From positions 124,001 through 188,000 of the forward strand of contig VWZL01001298.1 in assembly GCA_013396915.1 (NCBI GenBank): a stretch of 64,000 nucleotides of DNA. Reading direction: 5' to 3'. The notes beneath the pieces are model-generated. The model had not been told where the DNA came from, made no database searches, and saw only the letters and a program-made list of their open reading frames with translations. How positions within the stretch are numbered: the stretch's first letter is position 1; each line of letters opens with the position of its first letter. This stretch comes from Stercorarius parasiticus (Eukaryota > Chordata > Aves > Charadriiformes > Stercorariidae). The position numbers and the translations under genes were made by a program. Positions 25,803 through 37,010 of this stretch are shown here, one piece after another.

Positions 25803-25908
25803 GAAAATAATATATAAGATGGGAGAAGAGCTAGAAACAGCTTTCATTGTGAAGGACGAGAAAGAAAATAAGACCTGGGAATTTCTGGATAGCTGCAGAG
25901 GACATCAG
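25803..25908 (+). other. Possible small internal exon, unknown
   Basis: The stretch is bounded by an acceptor-like CCTGTTCCAG (ending 25802) with nearby CTAAT-type branch-point candidates, and by the donor-like CAG|GTAACT (GT at 25909). Between them one frame is open for 35 codons. It is charged and lysine/glutamate-rich and contains an ATG at 25819-25821 in strong Kozak context (A at -3, G at +4). Length of 106 bases is typical of an internal exon. No family is recognised, so a chance match to splice motifs is quite possible. Confidence 0.18.
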
Positions 25909-28900
25909 GTAACTTGTAGCCTTGTTCAGTGACAAAAGGCGCTGGTTATTTCTAAAGAAAGGGTTTGTGTGATTTTAGCAATAAATTAGGATTTGGACAC
26001 CAAAAGCTGGCTGTGGCTCTCTATAAGAAAAAGAACAAAAACCCCTTTATCTTTCATGTCAACTGCTCCTTAACAAAACAAACAGAGAAAAAACCAAACC
26101 AAACCAAAATAAAAATTTCCCAGCTTACCCCTCAAGATGGAATCCTTTTGTCCAGATACTGATTATAAATTTTTTTAAATAAGAATTTGTACACATTTTC
26201 TCCAGTGCTTTAAAAAACGTTTTCATTCTCAGATGAAAAATGTTATCTGTCTGCAAAGTCCATTCATTGTCATCTCCAGTGTATTAATGTCCTGCAGTCT
26301 GTGAAGGTATCTTTCTTAATTGAAAATGCAAATTTCCTCCAGTGTGAAACACTTACCTTTGCAACTGCAACGGCATCAAAAGTCTTCATTAAGTATTTCT
26401 GGAATACTTGTTGTTTGTGTTGCACTTTTGTACCTATATGATTGGCTGATCACTGCACAGGGAAAGGTAGGGAAATCAATAAATGTTACTACTGGGATAT
26501 ATGATTTGCTAGAATTTCAAACAAATTGCCTAAAACGTAACAGAGAACACCCTCACTGAAATGACTCTGGAGCAATAGTGAATTTAAAAGGCAGTGATAA
26601 ATAGGCCCTTTTATGAATGGCTTAGACTTGTTTTTCTGTAAACTAAACTTAAAAGCTGCTGGTTTTCTACATTAATAAAATTTAATACGTTTGTTAATAG
26701 ATCTACTGTCCATTTTCTTTTCTGGAGAAATTTGCCTACAGTGGTCCCCTGTGGTCACAGGTTCTGACCAGGCTACAAAAGGATGAGGATTCAGAAGCCA
26801 TATAATGCCATTCTCTGCAAAGGAAAAGTAGGTTCCTTCCCCTATCAGAAGCCATCTAGTTTTACAGTGGGCTGAGCAGAACCGTATGATTCTTCCTATT
26901 TCAGCAAAAATGTTTCTGTCTCACGTACACGCACAGCTTGACTTCCTGAAGGGTACAGATTAAACGGTTGGGGTTATTTGAAAAGTGTCTGAAGTCCTCT
27001 TGCCAGCCATAAAGAATTGCACTATAAAGATTTATAATTTGAAAGGGAGGAGTTTCCTCTTTTTTGGTGCTGCACAAAAAGACTGGGTTTCTTTTAATAA
27101 CTGAAATGGTTTCTACCTCTGTCTGAGTCTACAGGAACTTCTTACAAAGTTCATAGAGTAGTTACAGTTCACCATGTGAGCTAGTCAAATACAAACTTAT
27201 TCCTTTGAGCAGCTGCTAGTTGTCTTTTTCATTAAAGCAGTTGTCTAATTCACATCCAATTTAGAGACTATAATTTTATATACAAGCCTGAGGATCTCAG
27301 ATACAAATCTTAGGGACATGAAAATGAAATGTGGAGAGCTACTTGATGTGACTTAAGACTGGAATCTGGGCTGTAGTCCTGAGGAAAGTGTTGTGACAGA
27401 AATTTCTGCATGGGTTCCGCAACCTTTTGATTTGGTTTGGTTTGGTTTTTTCGCGATTTCCAGTTCTTAGTTTCCTGTATGTCTGCTTTGTTCCTGTTAT
27501 TGTGTATGTATATGTATATTTTCACAATGAAAATTCTGCCTTTTCCGGAGTGAAGGGGTTCTTTGTGAGAATGAAGAAAGGAAGAAAGCAGACCCAGGTA
27601 GTGCAGCTTTTCTAGAATTGTCTCTGTATTAGAGCAGAGTTTAAACATTCTATCAGAAATAGAAGGTCACTCAACTGGTTTGTAAACCTGATACCCCAGT
27701 TTCCCTGTTCTGACTACCAACATAAGTAAATTCTAAGTGATATTTTAACACATTTTTTTTGCCCCAATTATTCATATTGATTCATATTGTGATGAGTTTG
27801 TCTAAAAAGAAGTGTCCTGTCCCATAGGACAGCATTATTTTACCATTATTACACAAAATCAGCTGCTTTTCTTAAAATAATCAAATAAATTATGCCATAT
27901 ACATGTTAACTAAAAAGTTTTAAGATGGGAACTTGGAAGATTGCAAAGGTGGTAGAAAAATGAAGGTCATTAAAATCAATCCATTCACTTGGCACATCTA
28001 TGAAAAATGTAGTGTGCAATGCACAATAATGATGAGATGCGCCAGGACACAGGCATACGGCTATCAGCCTCATAAAAGGTTGGAGGGGGAACTTGATCAT
28101 TGTGAAGCCTGAGGTTTTTGTACCCAAGAGTGTTTGGTTTGTTAAGGAGCTGTTCCTGTTTTATGATGATTACTTCACCTGTTTCATGACGCCACTCCAC
28201 GAGTGACGTGATCATTCTCATGGATAGGCTGTGAACTGCCTGACCTTAAAACGCTTTCATTTTGATGGACTTAACTGTCATCTAGAACTCCTTGGGTTAA
28301 AAAGTTGGACTATATCCCTAAATAAATGACTTAATTGTATTTGTAGCAGGAAAAATTGCTATATTTTCCTAATCTGTATTTTAGATTTTGCAGATAGATA
28401 TGGAATATATCTACAGCTGAAGTTTATTCCTATCTGTTTTTGCATGTCAACTGAGAAATTCTGAGAACAGTAAATTGTATTACAAAAATATTTTGTATTA
28501 CGGGTTAATAGAACCTCTCTGCAGTTTTAAAAAAGAATACTTCAGAAACAAGTGGTGAATAAGAATGGGTAATATAACACATGGATGAAAGTGGAATTTA
28601 TAGAAACTGCTGATGTTGAGAAAATGAAAGGGCTGGTAATAGCAATTAATGATTGTGAAGTCTGCTACTCTGTTCTGTGAGATGTTAAAACCACGTCCAA
28701 AAAGGAGAGAAGATTAAAATACATATTGATTGGCTGATGGGCAAAAGGTAAGGTTTAAAAGCAAAGAATTGACTGATATGCGTGGTATTAATTAAACTCT
28801 TCTTATCATTGTGAATAAACAAGGGCTGATAACCCATATCTGTAAATTCCTGAATTGATTCCAGATTGAGTGTACTTCAAAGGTCTATGCCATGTAAACC

Positions 28901-29278
28901 AGAAATCACCTTCAGAAGGGTCTTTTCCTGCAGCTCAGAGGAACTGTAAGACGCGATGTTTTCTGCTGCACGATTTTCATCCTGAGTTTTCCTGCTGATT
29001 TAATAAGCAACACATAGTGGGCGAATTGGTAAGACAGGCCCCAAAGTGTACAAGTTTGCCACGAATACCTAATATGTCTTCCATGAAGACAGACAACACA
29101 GAAAAGGCAAGTGTGTTAATTTAGTCAGCTGTTGATAACTAGATGTGGCCAGTTATAAAATACTTGGATTAAAACTGCAAACATGGAGACATCAGGGTCC
29201 TGTTGAGAAAGGACAGTAAGGGTGGTGCTTTGCAAGGAGGACTAATAAACCATACACAGACTTAGGTGGGATAACTCC
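25909..29278. other. Non-coding stretch, nothing assigned
   Basis: No gene recognised over about 3.4 kb. Short low-complexity pieces are AACCAAACC units near 26093-26106, TTTGG units near 27430-27448 and a tandem 10-mer near 27770-27789. The 112-codon minus-strand frame at 27310-27648 is unrecognised. Confidence 0.6.
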
Positions 29279-29330
29279 TCTGTGAAATCCTGACCCTATT
29301 GAAGTCAATAGGAATTTTGGCCTTTTACTC
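29279..29330. repeat. Remnant of a sauropsid palindromic interspersed repeat
   Basis: The block GAAATCCTGACCCTATTGAA followed by GTCAATAGGAATTTTGGCC matches the motif, as I recall it, of an old repeat widespread in turtles, crocodilians and birds (TCCTGATCC... TGAAGTCAATGGGA...). Only a short degenerate piece remains. A repeat-library search would confirm the family name. Confidence 0.4.
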
Positions 29331-30100
29331 ACCAAGACCTATTTTACACCCCAGATGGATTAATTGCCTGCTAGGATGCCCAGTGCTTTAAGGAATGTTA
29401 CTCGGGCAACATGTGCTTCTCAGTGTTTCTCCTGTCTGGGGTGCAGATCTTTTTGCTAGGAGAAACTGTAACAATAGTCATATTCTCTTTTCTTTTCTCT
29501 GAGACTTTGGAAGCCTTTTACAAAATGCCTTTAGCTCATTTTAAGACTGCTGCAACTACGGGCCAAAGTGTTTTAAAGGACATGTCTAAGCTAATACACT
29601 CCCCACTCTAAGGCAAATGGACCCAAATATTTTGCCTCCTTATCATAAATTGGTCCCATTTCCCTTATCTGTGGTTCTCTCAAATTTTGTGCTGTCATAT
29701 TTTGAAGGAAACCTGGGTTAGAAAGGTTCAGTGAACTCTTCAGTGAAAGTGTCTGCCTCATGACTACTTGGTGTCCCCGGCTTGTGTGTAAGTTATATAT
29801 ATTGTTTTCTCCCGTTTTCCTTTCTATATCTTTTCCATAAATATGTTTTACTGACATTAAAGACTGTCCTGTCATGTACTGTTTCTTGTCCAGGAAAGGT
29901 CTGTAGCACAGGCAGCAAAGAAATACAGTAGGAGAAAGTGTGTCATTCCTTGCCATCAGCTGAAAGCATGGAAGGATTTCTACACTTTAGCAGAGTCCTT
30001 AAGTAAAAAGATTTAATAGAAACTCAACCTGCATAAGTAAGATCAACTCAGCTTTGTGTACTAGCTAGTTTTGGTAGCTATTTTTGAATTTAAACAACAA
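29331..30100. other. Non-coding stretch, nothing assigned
   Basis: A 121-codon minus-strand frame spans 29591-29956 without a recognised domain. No repeat identified. Confidence 0.55.
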
Positions 30101-30610
30101 TTACGTGTTCGAGAAGGTCAGAAACTGAGCAGCAGCCTGGCCATCTCCACAGCACAGGTCCAGAGAGGGCAGCAGGGCTTCAGCCTCCCTTGGCTGCCTT
30201 TGTTGGTGCACCAGCCTGCCTCGCCCAGAGAGCTGCCACCCTGGACACGAAGTGGCCACTACAAGCATTGACTGGCATTTGTGACGGCCATACTCTCTGC
30301 CAAAATTATCCCTTCTTCGTCCGGTCACTTTTCCAGTCAAGCCTTGATGCAGTCTTTTGTTGGGAGATCTTTGCAGGTAAGAGGCTGTGGCTGTCTTGGC
30401 CAGCTGGTCAACTTCTCTGAAGTGCTGGCTCTCCCATACAGGGTCATTTTGTTCTAGTAGCAGTGAAGCCAAAATGGTCTGACGCCATTGTGAACTGCTA
30501 GTTGTTTCTTGCATTCCCGTCACATATTCAAACAGCAGTGCTATGTCATCTACAATCTTTTTCACCTGCTTCCCTTCAGTTGTATCTGATGCCCTTATTA
30601 GAGTTTTCAA
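30101..30610 (-). other. 169-codon open frame in GC-richer DNA, status unclear
   Basis: The minus-strand frame is open for 169 codons and starts after a TGA, with no ATG at its beginning (first M at an internal TGTGACGGGAATG context). Its first half (KKIVDDIALLFEYVTGMQET, then QWRQTILASLLLEQ) has a composition like a helical soluble protein. The second half is basic and low in structure. I do not recognise a family. On the opposite strand the same DNA has a consensus-like splice donor CAG|GTAAGA (GT at 30377-30378). It may be a decayed retrocopy, a non-coding RNA exon or chance. Confidence 0.18.
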
Positions 30611-31117
30611 TTGATTTCTGCTTCTGCGTCACCCAGTCAATTGCAACACTGCACAGTGCAAGGTTTCAACAAGAAAAAAATGCTGCCCTGGTTACTCCCT
30701 GGGTTGTCTATAAGCTGCTCAGGATTCCCTGCTGTTTGTTTTCACATAAGATTCAGGGCGGTTGCTGGCAAAGCCAATGATCTCAATAGCGAAGTTGCAG
30801 TGGTAGCATCACTGTGGAGGTTTCTCTCTGTTTTTTTTGTCCAAACTCCTTGAAAAAAGTAAGTTGATTATCACACTGTTTTCAGTGCTTAGCACTGCTC
30901 CATATTATGTCAAGATGGATCAAGCAGGGGAGCTTAATACTGACAGTGCTCGGGCATGTATTTCCAGAGGCATCAATTAGCAAATTAGCAAACCTACCTC
31001 ATGAGACAATTGAATGGCCTTATTGTATTTTTGCTATCATAACAACATGCATTACCTGGTGCTTTTCATTTAGAGAGCCTACTAGTACATTACAGCCAGT
31101 GGAATACTAAAATCTGT
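30611..31117. other. Non-coding stretch, nothing assigned
   Basis: No recognised gene or repeat. Short overlapping plus-strand frames (80-92 codons) are not supported by other evidence. Confidence 0.55.
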
Positions 31118-31250
31118 CATTTGCAGAAGTAAGCTGAGGGACAGAGTGATTAAGTGACTGGCCCCAAATACTGGTCAAGAGTAAATTTAAACATAGACTT
31201 ACGGGATCCAGGTTCTCAGCTCCCTTTCAAGACACTAGATTGCACCTGGG
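31118..31250 (-). repeat. MIR-like SINE remnant
   Basis: The plus strand reads GCTGAGGGACAGAGTGATTA then AGTGACTGGCCCC, followed by GGGATCCAGGTTCTC and GACACTAGATTGC. This is the order and spacing of the reverse complement of a mammalian-wide/amniote MIR SINE (AACTGAGGC, AGAGAGGTTAAGTGACTTGCC, CCCAGGTCTC). MIR-type SINEs also survive as old fragments in bird genomes. The copy is strongly diverged and dead. Confidence 0.6.
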
Positions 31251-33100
31251 TTTTCTGTTGCTGTTTCACGTGCTTTCCACTCATTAAAAGAAATGCAACA
31301 AATTCAGTAGTAATCTATGGTTGAGACCTAAGAAAATCGAGGTCGAAGAAAATTCAGTATTTTCTTCCTAGTCGGTTTCAATCAAAATTGAATTGTAGCT
31401 GGCCTTAGAGATGAATATTTCTATTCAGCTAAATGAAAGGTGAAACCTAGCCCTGGCAATCTGTTCATCACAACAGTCCCTTTTTTCTTCAGTGGTTCAG
31501 AGAACCAGGTTCTTGGCATAGTCTCATTATAATTTGTAAAACATCTTAATTCTCCATTCTTTTTTTTTTTTGTGTAGTTGTATAAAGGAGGGAACTAGGA
31601 TCATTCCTGTTGTGTCTTTCATAGTGCATAATTTCAGCTAGTTAGTTTCTTGTGAAAAGCAGTAGGAGGTATGGGTGGAAAACAGATGTGTAATCTGACT
31701 TTTATGACGAACTGCCTGAAAATGATGACTGAATAAATATTTTTGAAAGCAAGAAAAGTGCATTTATTTGCCCTTTAAATCCACTTACAAAATTGGCACC
31801 GGTTCTCCTTTTTTTTTGGTTTCCTTATTCTGTCATGTTATGAAGTGGCCTGTGCTGCTGCTATCTGTCAAGCTCCCCCCTTGTACTGGAAACACACTGC
31901 AGCTTCTCCCACTGGAGGTGTTCAGGCATATCTTACTTTTGCTGAAGATATATACCTACAGTTCATCAGGCTAATGCAAGGAATAATTAGGAGTAATTAG
32001 GACGAAATCTAGCAAATGACTAAAACCAGACAGAGGTTGTTGTTTTTTCTTAAAAAAAATTAAAAATCAGTGTTCATAACTGATTTATTTCTTTACTGGG
32101 CATCATTCAGTTCAGAGGAAGAGACCCCTAGGACTAAATCATCTTGTCTGGGGGAAGAACAGAGAAATAAGGAGAAGACACACAGGAATTGCTTACAGGC
32201 AATGCTTATGTGTTTCCTTGCGAAGATGCCACACATCTAGTGATTGTCTGTCTGATGGTGCAACTCATGGTTTTGTCTTCAAGTGCCAGGCCCCCAGTCC
32301 AGCACGTTCCCATCTTCTAAGGTTTGGAAGGTGTTTTTTCCTACCTGTTATGCCCGCGCAGGAACCGGCCACAGTAGTGGGCAGACCTGAAGGGCATTCA
32401 AAGTTTGTTGGTTTGTGGCAGGATGCCAGGACTGGCCACATGGAGTGTAGGCTGAAGGAGACACACTTAAGGGAAACCTGCCACTAACCTGATACAAACG
32501 TTATCATTTAATGCAAGAATGAGGTGGTGCTGTGGCAGTGTTTTACTGCAAGGAAAAAGCAACAGCAATGAGTTTCTAAAATTGCACTGAGCCAACTCAG
32601 TGTGTCTTTTTCACCTGTGACAGTTGGATTTCTGTAGCACTGAACACAACCCAACTATCTGCATACACAAGATGCTGACACCCACAGTGTCTGGCAGGAT
32701 GTTGCTAACAGGGTTTTTACACCCATTCCTCTTGCAACAGAAAACACAGCAGAAGTTTTCAACTGTACAACTTTTTTTCCTCTTTTTCCCTTCTGGCCAT
32801 GTACATCTAGGTCTCTGTTGCTGTAAAGCCTCTTGTGCCTTTCAACTATCATGAAAGAACTAGGCTGTTTAGCTGGTCTATTCATGCTTTCTACTTTGTC
32901 TGGGCTTTTCAGAAATATTCTGATTTAGTATCTGTTCTTACATGGGCAGGGGAAGGAGAGCTACATGTGCTGTAAAAACACTCCAAGAGAATTATCAATT
33001 AAAAGAGGGAGTGAAAGATTGGAAAGTCACTAATCAGAAAAAGAGAAAAAAACCCAAACCAACAAATATATGAAACTGGATTGTCTTCCTCCATGGTACT
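31251..33100. other. Non-coding stretch, nothing assigned
   Basis: About 1.85 kb without a recognised gene. T-runs near 31560-31571 and 31810-31819 only. Confidence 0.6.
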
Positions 33101-34244
33101 TAGAATCATAGAATCACAGAATTGCCTATGTTGCAAGGGACCTTTTGGATCATCTAGTCCAACCATCAACCTGACTCTGACAAAAAGCATCATTAAACCA
33201 TATCTTTAAGCACTATGTCTACTTGTCTTTTAAACACCTCCAAGGATGGTGCCTCAGCCACTTCCCTGGGCAGTCTGTTCCAATGCTTAATAACCCTTTC
33301 ACTGTAAAAACTTTTCCTAATATCCAGTCTAAATCTTCCCTGGTGCAACTTGAGGCTGTTTCCTGTTGTCCTATCACCTGTTACTTGGGAGAAGGAACTG
33401 ACTCCCACCTCTCTATAGCCTCCTTTCAGATAGTTGTAGAGAATGATAAGGTCTTTCCTCAGCCTTCTTTTCTCCAGGCTGAACAACCCCAGCTCCCTCA
33501 GCTGCTCCTCATAAGACTTGTTCTCCAGACCCCTCAGCAGCTTCGTTGCCCTTCTCTTGATCCGCTCTAGCACCTCAATATCTTTTTTGTGGTGAGGGGC
33601 CCAAAAGTGGACACAGTACTCAGGTGGGGCCTCACCAGTGCCAAGTACTTCCCTTCCCTAGTCCTACTCACCACACTGTTCCTGATAGAGGCCAGGATGC
33701 TGTTGGCCTTCTTGGCCACCTGGGCACACTGCAGGCTCATATTCAGATGGCTGTCGAACAACACCCCAGGTCTTTTTCTGACAGGCAGCTTTCCAGCCAC
33801 TCCTCCCCAAGCCTGGGGCGTTCCATGGGGTTGTTGTGACCCAAGTGCAGGACCCGGCACTTGGCCTTGTTGAACCTCACACCATTGGCCTTGGCCCATC
33901 AATCCAGCCTGTCCAGATCCCTCTGCAAAACGTTCCTACCCTCAAGCAGATCAACACTCCTGCCCACTTTGGTGTCATCTGCAAACTTACTGAGGGTGCA
34001 CTCGATCCCCTCGTCCAGATCATTAACAGAGATATTAAAAAGAACTGGCCCTAGTACTGAGCCCTGGGGAACACCACTCATGACCGGCCGCCAACTGGAT
34101 TTAACTTCATTCACCATTACTCTCTGGGCCCGGCCACCCAGCCAGTTTATAACCCAGCATAGAGTACTCCTGTCCAAGCCATGGGCCGCCGGTTTCTCCA
34201 GGAGGATGCTGTTGGAAACTGTATCAAAGGCCTTACTGAAGTCT
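33101..34244 (-). mobile_element. CR1 LINE copy 3, 5'-truncated, best preserved
   Basis: The element is on the minus strand. Its 3' tail (TAGAATCATAGAATCACAGA from 33101) is the intact CR1 terminal repeat. It covers the 3' UTR and reverse transcriptase back to the DFSKAFDT motif A, where similarity stops at about 34244. Length is about 1.14 kb. CpG content is higher than in the surroundings and the sequence is closer to the CR1 pattern than in copies 2 and 4, suggesting a younger insertion. Several frame breaks show it is dead. Confidence 0.97.
33193..34243 (-). pseudogene. CR1 ORF2 reverse transcriptase remnant
   Basis: From 34243 down to 33899 one frame is open. It holds motif A (DFSKAFD at the truncation point), [12 protein letters not shown] and an intact catalytic FADD box (encoded at 33971-33985). 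A TGA at 33899-33901 and a frame change follow. The next segment (33567-33902) contains [20 protein letters not shown] and VRPHL. A further frame change leads to 33193-33573 with [32 protein letters not shown] and HWNRLPREV. Two frame breaks and the missing N-terminal half (endonuclease and early RT) make it non-functional. Confidence 0.95.
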
Positions 34245-35055
34245 TACTTCCACAGTTTCTTCTTCTCCATTAGGGGTGCTCTGGCTAGGAGCCACAATCC
34301 TAGTAACACAGGGTATTTTCAGACACTCCAGAGTGTATCAGAAAGTGGAAGCCAAAGAATGAACCAAATTACCGAGCTTTCTCTCATGAATACCTTTTTT
34401 TCTCCAGAAATGCTTGAAAATGGTCTTGCACAATAGTTACCCTTTGCCACCCCAGGGGAGGTGGATGTAACATCTCCAAGAGGCAGCAGAGCTGTTCCCG
34501 GCCTCCCCAGAAAGAGAGATCATTTTGCTGTGACAGGGCTGTTTGGAGCACTGTCAATCCCAGCCATTTTTGAGAAGCAGATCCCCAAAATGCCGTTGTC
34601 ACAGTCACCGTTTGGAGTGGAAACGTGCTGTGACTTAGAGTTATCGTAGGAGTGTGTGTGTGAGCTATGACAATTTAATGTTTCTACTACAGTAAATTTT
34701 AGGCAGGCTGAGGCTGTCTCTATTAGTAACTCCACAGCATCTAGCTGATAATGCTGGCACCAAGGTTTTTACTACGCTTCAGGAGCTCAAGGCTTTTTTT
34801 GTCAGAATCTTGCAAAACCCGAGATAAGTTAATTAGCAACTAAAAGCTGTAAAGAGACTTTAAACTGCAAATATGGCATGATAGAGACCTTTCAAAAAAT
34901 ATTTCAAGAAAAACCACAGCATATTAATTCCTGTGAGCTGTATACGGCTTGAACATAGATTGAAAAATAAGATAAATGGGAATACATCCCACATGGCAAG
35001 AGAATGCCACAGTGCACTCGGGTAACCAAATGTGAAAACGTACAGGTGTCACTGT
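34245..35055. other. Non-coding stretch, nothing assigned
   Basis: No gene or repeat recognised; frames below 75 codons apart from the extension of a plus-strand antisense CR1 frame. Confidence 0.6.
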
Positions 35056-35320
35056 AAGTTCACGTGGTGACGGGTATGAGCATATCGGCTCGGAGCACTA
35101 ACCCGGGGCCAGTTTGGAGGCTTCCCCTGGGAATAACCTGCTGTGAACACGTGGACAGATCGTCAGGCGGCGATGTGCCGCCCGGGCAGGCAGAAGGGTT
35201 GTTTTGTTGGGGGAAGGAGCCTCAGGGCCCTAGCGGCTGGGTGCCCCATGTAGGGCTCTGCTTGAGGTGCCAGCGAAGCTCAGTGTGGTGGGTCCCGTGG
35301 TCCCTCGTAAACAGATGTCC
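35056..35320. promoter_or_regulatory. Small CpG-rich cluster with two CACGTG E-boxes
   Basis: I count about 15 CpG dinucleotides in roughly 260 bases, against a CpG-poor background, with GC-rich composition around 35160-35310. Two perfect CACGTG E-boxes lie at 35061-35066 and 35148-35153. The tract is shorter than a classical CpG island. It could be a weak promoter, a GC-rich enhancer, or a diverged GC-rich repeat. No TATA box, donor site or gene can be tied to it. Confidence 0.3.
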
Positions 35321-36720
35321 ATGGGATGACTCACAAAACTATAATTACACACAATAGTGTAAATGTTTAATTAATCAGGTCCTGTGTCCTTATTATCCCC
35401 TCACTGGATTTCACTAATAATGACCCAGAGGAAAATTCTGCTCCTGTCTCTGAATTATATTTTATTTACAAGGGTTTCATTTCTTAGATGATTTTTCTCT
35501 CTCATTCCTGGGTAGCACTACCAACAAGAAAATAAAATTCTTACATCCTTTACAAGAAAAACTTGTGACTGGCCTTAAAATTCAAAATCAGGGAGGGCTT
35601 TGTGCTACCTCACATAGTTCCTTTAGCAGAATAAATTAGAATAACTTAGCACTTAATACGTCTCTTGCCTCACATTCAGAAGATGCATAAATATTTGGCT
35701 GTAATCCTATCACTACAGCTGTGAGGAAAAGAAAAAAGGTCTTGAAGGAAAAGCCGTTCTGGATGAGGAAAGAAAGCAAGCCCTTCCAAGTTGGTTTGTA
35801 ACCCATATGAAGGGTTAAATCGCAGAAGGGTGGCTGGAGCCAAGGATGGAGTTCCAGCCTCTTTGGCTGACAATGCCACCGCCACCCCCAAAAGCCAGCC
35901 GCTGGAAAGAAAGTGTTAAAAAGGATATAGTTTGCATTAAGGGGCTGAATTTTCCACTGGGTAATCATCAGTGAAACCCAGTGAAGGGCAAATGAGGATG
36001 GCAGGCCTGATTAATTAAACATGTGCTATGGTGCTAAGAGCAAGATTTATTCTATTGGTTTTACAAGAGTCATTGATGTTAATACTGCTAGTAGAAATTT
36101 TGAGCTGCTGTTTACTGTGTCCATTTTTCACTGCACAGCTGGTGTTAAAAGTACAAATGTGAGTTGTGGAGTATTGCTACAACGTTGTAGTTTTGCTCTC
36201 TAAATGTTACTCCTGCTCTATGGAAGACATCTTGCAGTGCTGCATTAGATGCTCTGTTGCACTATTTCCATTATAATCTCCAATTCTGGAGGCTTTTAAA
36301 TGTGATTACAAAAATTTACTTTGGGCTAAAATCCACTTTACAAAGATCTCCATCCAAGATACATGGGTTTTGCAAGATATATGAGTGTACTCCCATTTGT
36401 ACAGAATATTATATGGAACTTTCTGAAAAATGTGAAGAAAAATAACTGTTACATGTATTTGTAAGTTATAGGAATGCAAATAGATATCTACCAGTGATCG
36501 TGAAGCTGTACACATGGTGATGTGTGGCATTGCATTCTGCTAAAGCCAAATAACATGGTCTGTTTCAAGCCTGAAAGAGACAAGTGTCATTACAAAGCAT
36601 GGAGTAGAACAAAATAACTTTTTGGGGATAACAAAGGCTACTGTACATGGACACTCTCTCGTCTAAGCAAAAAGAGGCTTTTACAAAGCTGTTAAGTATT
36701 TTCCTCACTTCCAGGTTGAT
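35321..36720. other. Non-coding stretch, nothing assigned
   Basis: The 110-codon minus-strand frame at 35636-35968 has no recognised domain. No repeat identified. Confidence 0.6.
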
Positions 36721-36723
36721 ATG

Positions 36724-36783
36724 AAGGGCGTTCAGAAGTATCTATTTCATAATGTGTTAGTAGAGTGGAAGCTGAACGCCCTT
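36724..36783. repeat. Perfect 12-bp inverted repeat, 36-base loop
   Basis: AAGGGCGTTCAG at 36724-36735 is exactly complementary to CTGAACGCCCTT at 36772-36783. Each arm contains a CpG, which is unusual in this AT-rich neighbourhood. The transcript could form a stem-loop on either strand. The stem is too short for a typical microRNA precursor. Confidence 0.85.
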
Positions 36784-36799
36784 GCACTATAAACACCAT

Positions 36800-37010
36800 T
36801 TCAGAAATGTGTTTATAGGCAATTCTGCTTTTGTTCATTAATATGCCATAGCAAATATAGCAGTAAAATCCAAAGCGTGGGGTGTGAATGTGCATCTTGG
36901 ATGGAAAGGAGGATTGTCTGTTGCAACTAAGCTTGCTCACGCCATGGAGAGCGTGAGTGGCAGTCAAACAGGTCAGAGTCAGTTCAGCTTTCATTTTCCT
37001 GATAACACAC
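36800..37010. other. Candidate conserved non-coding element H
   Basis: Repeat-free block adjacent to the inverted repeat, with ATTAATATGC (POU-type) near 36837-36846 and a CCAAAGCG word. The minus-strand 100-codon frame here is unrecognised. Texture-based inference only. Confidence 0.18.

Noticed and set aside
33223..33873. Plus-strand frames over CR1 copy 3
   Set aside because: Antisense shadows of the minus-strand CR1 reverse transcriptase.
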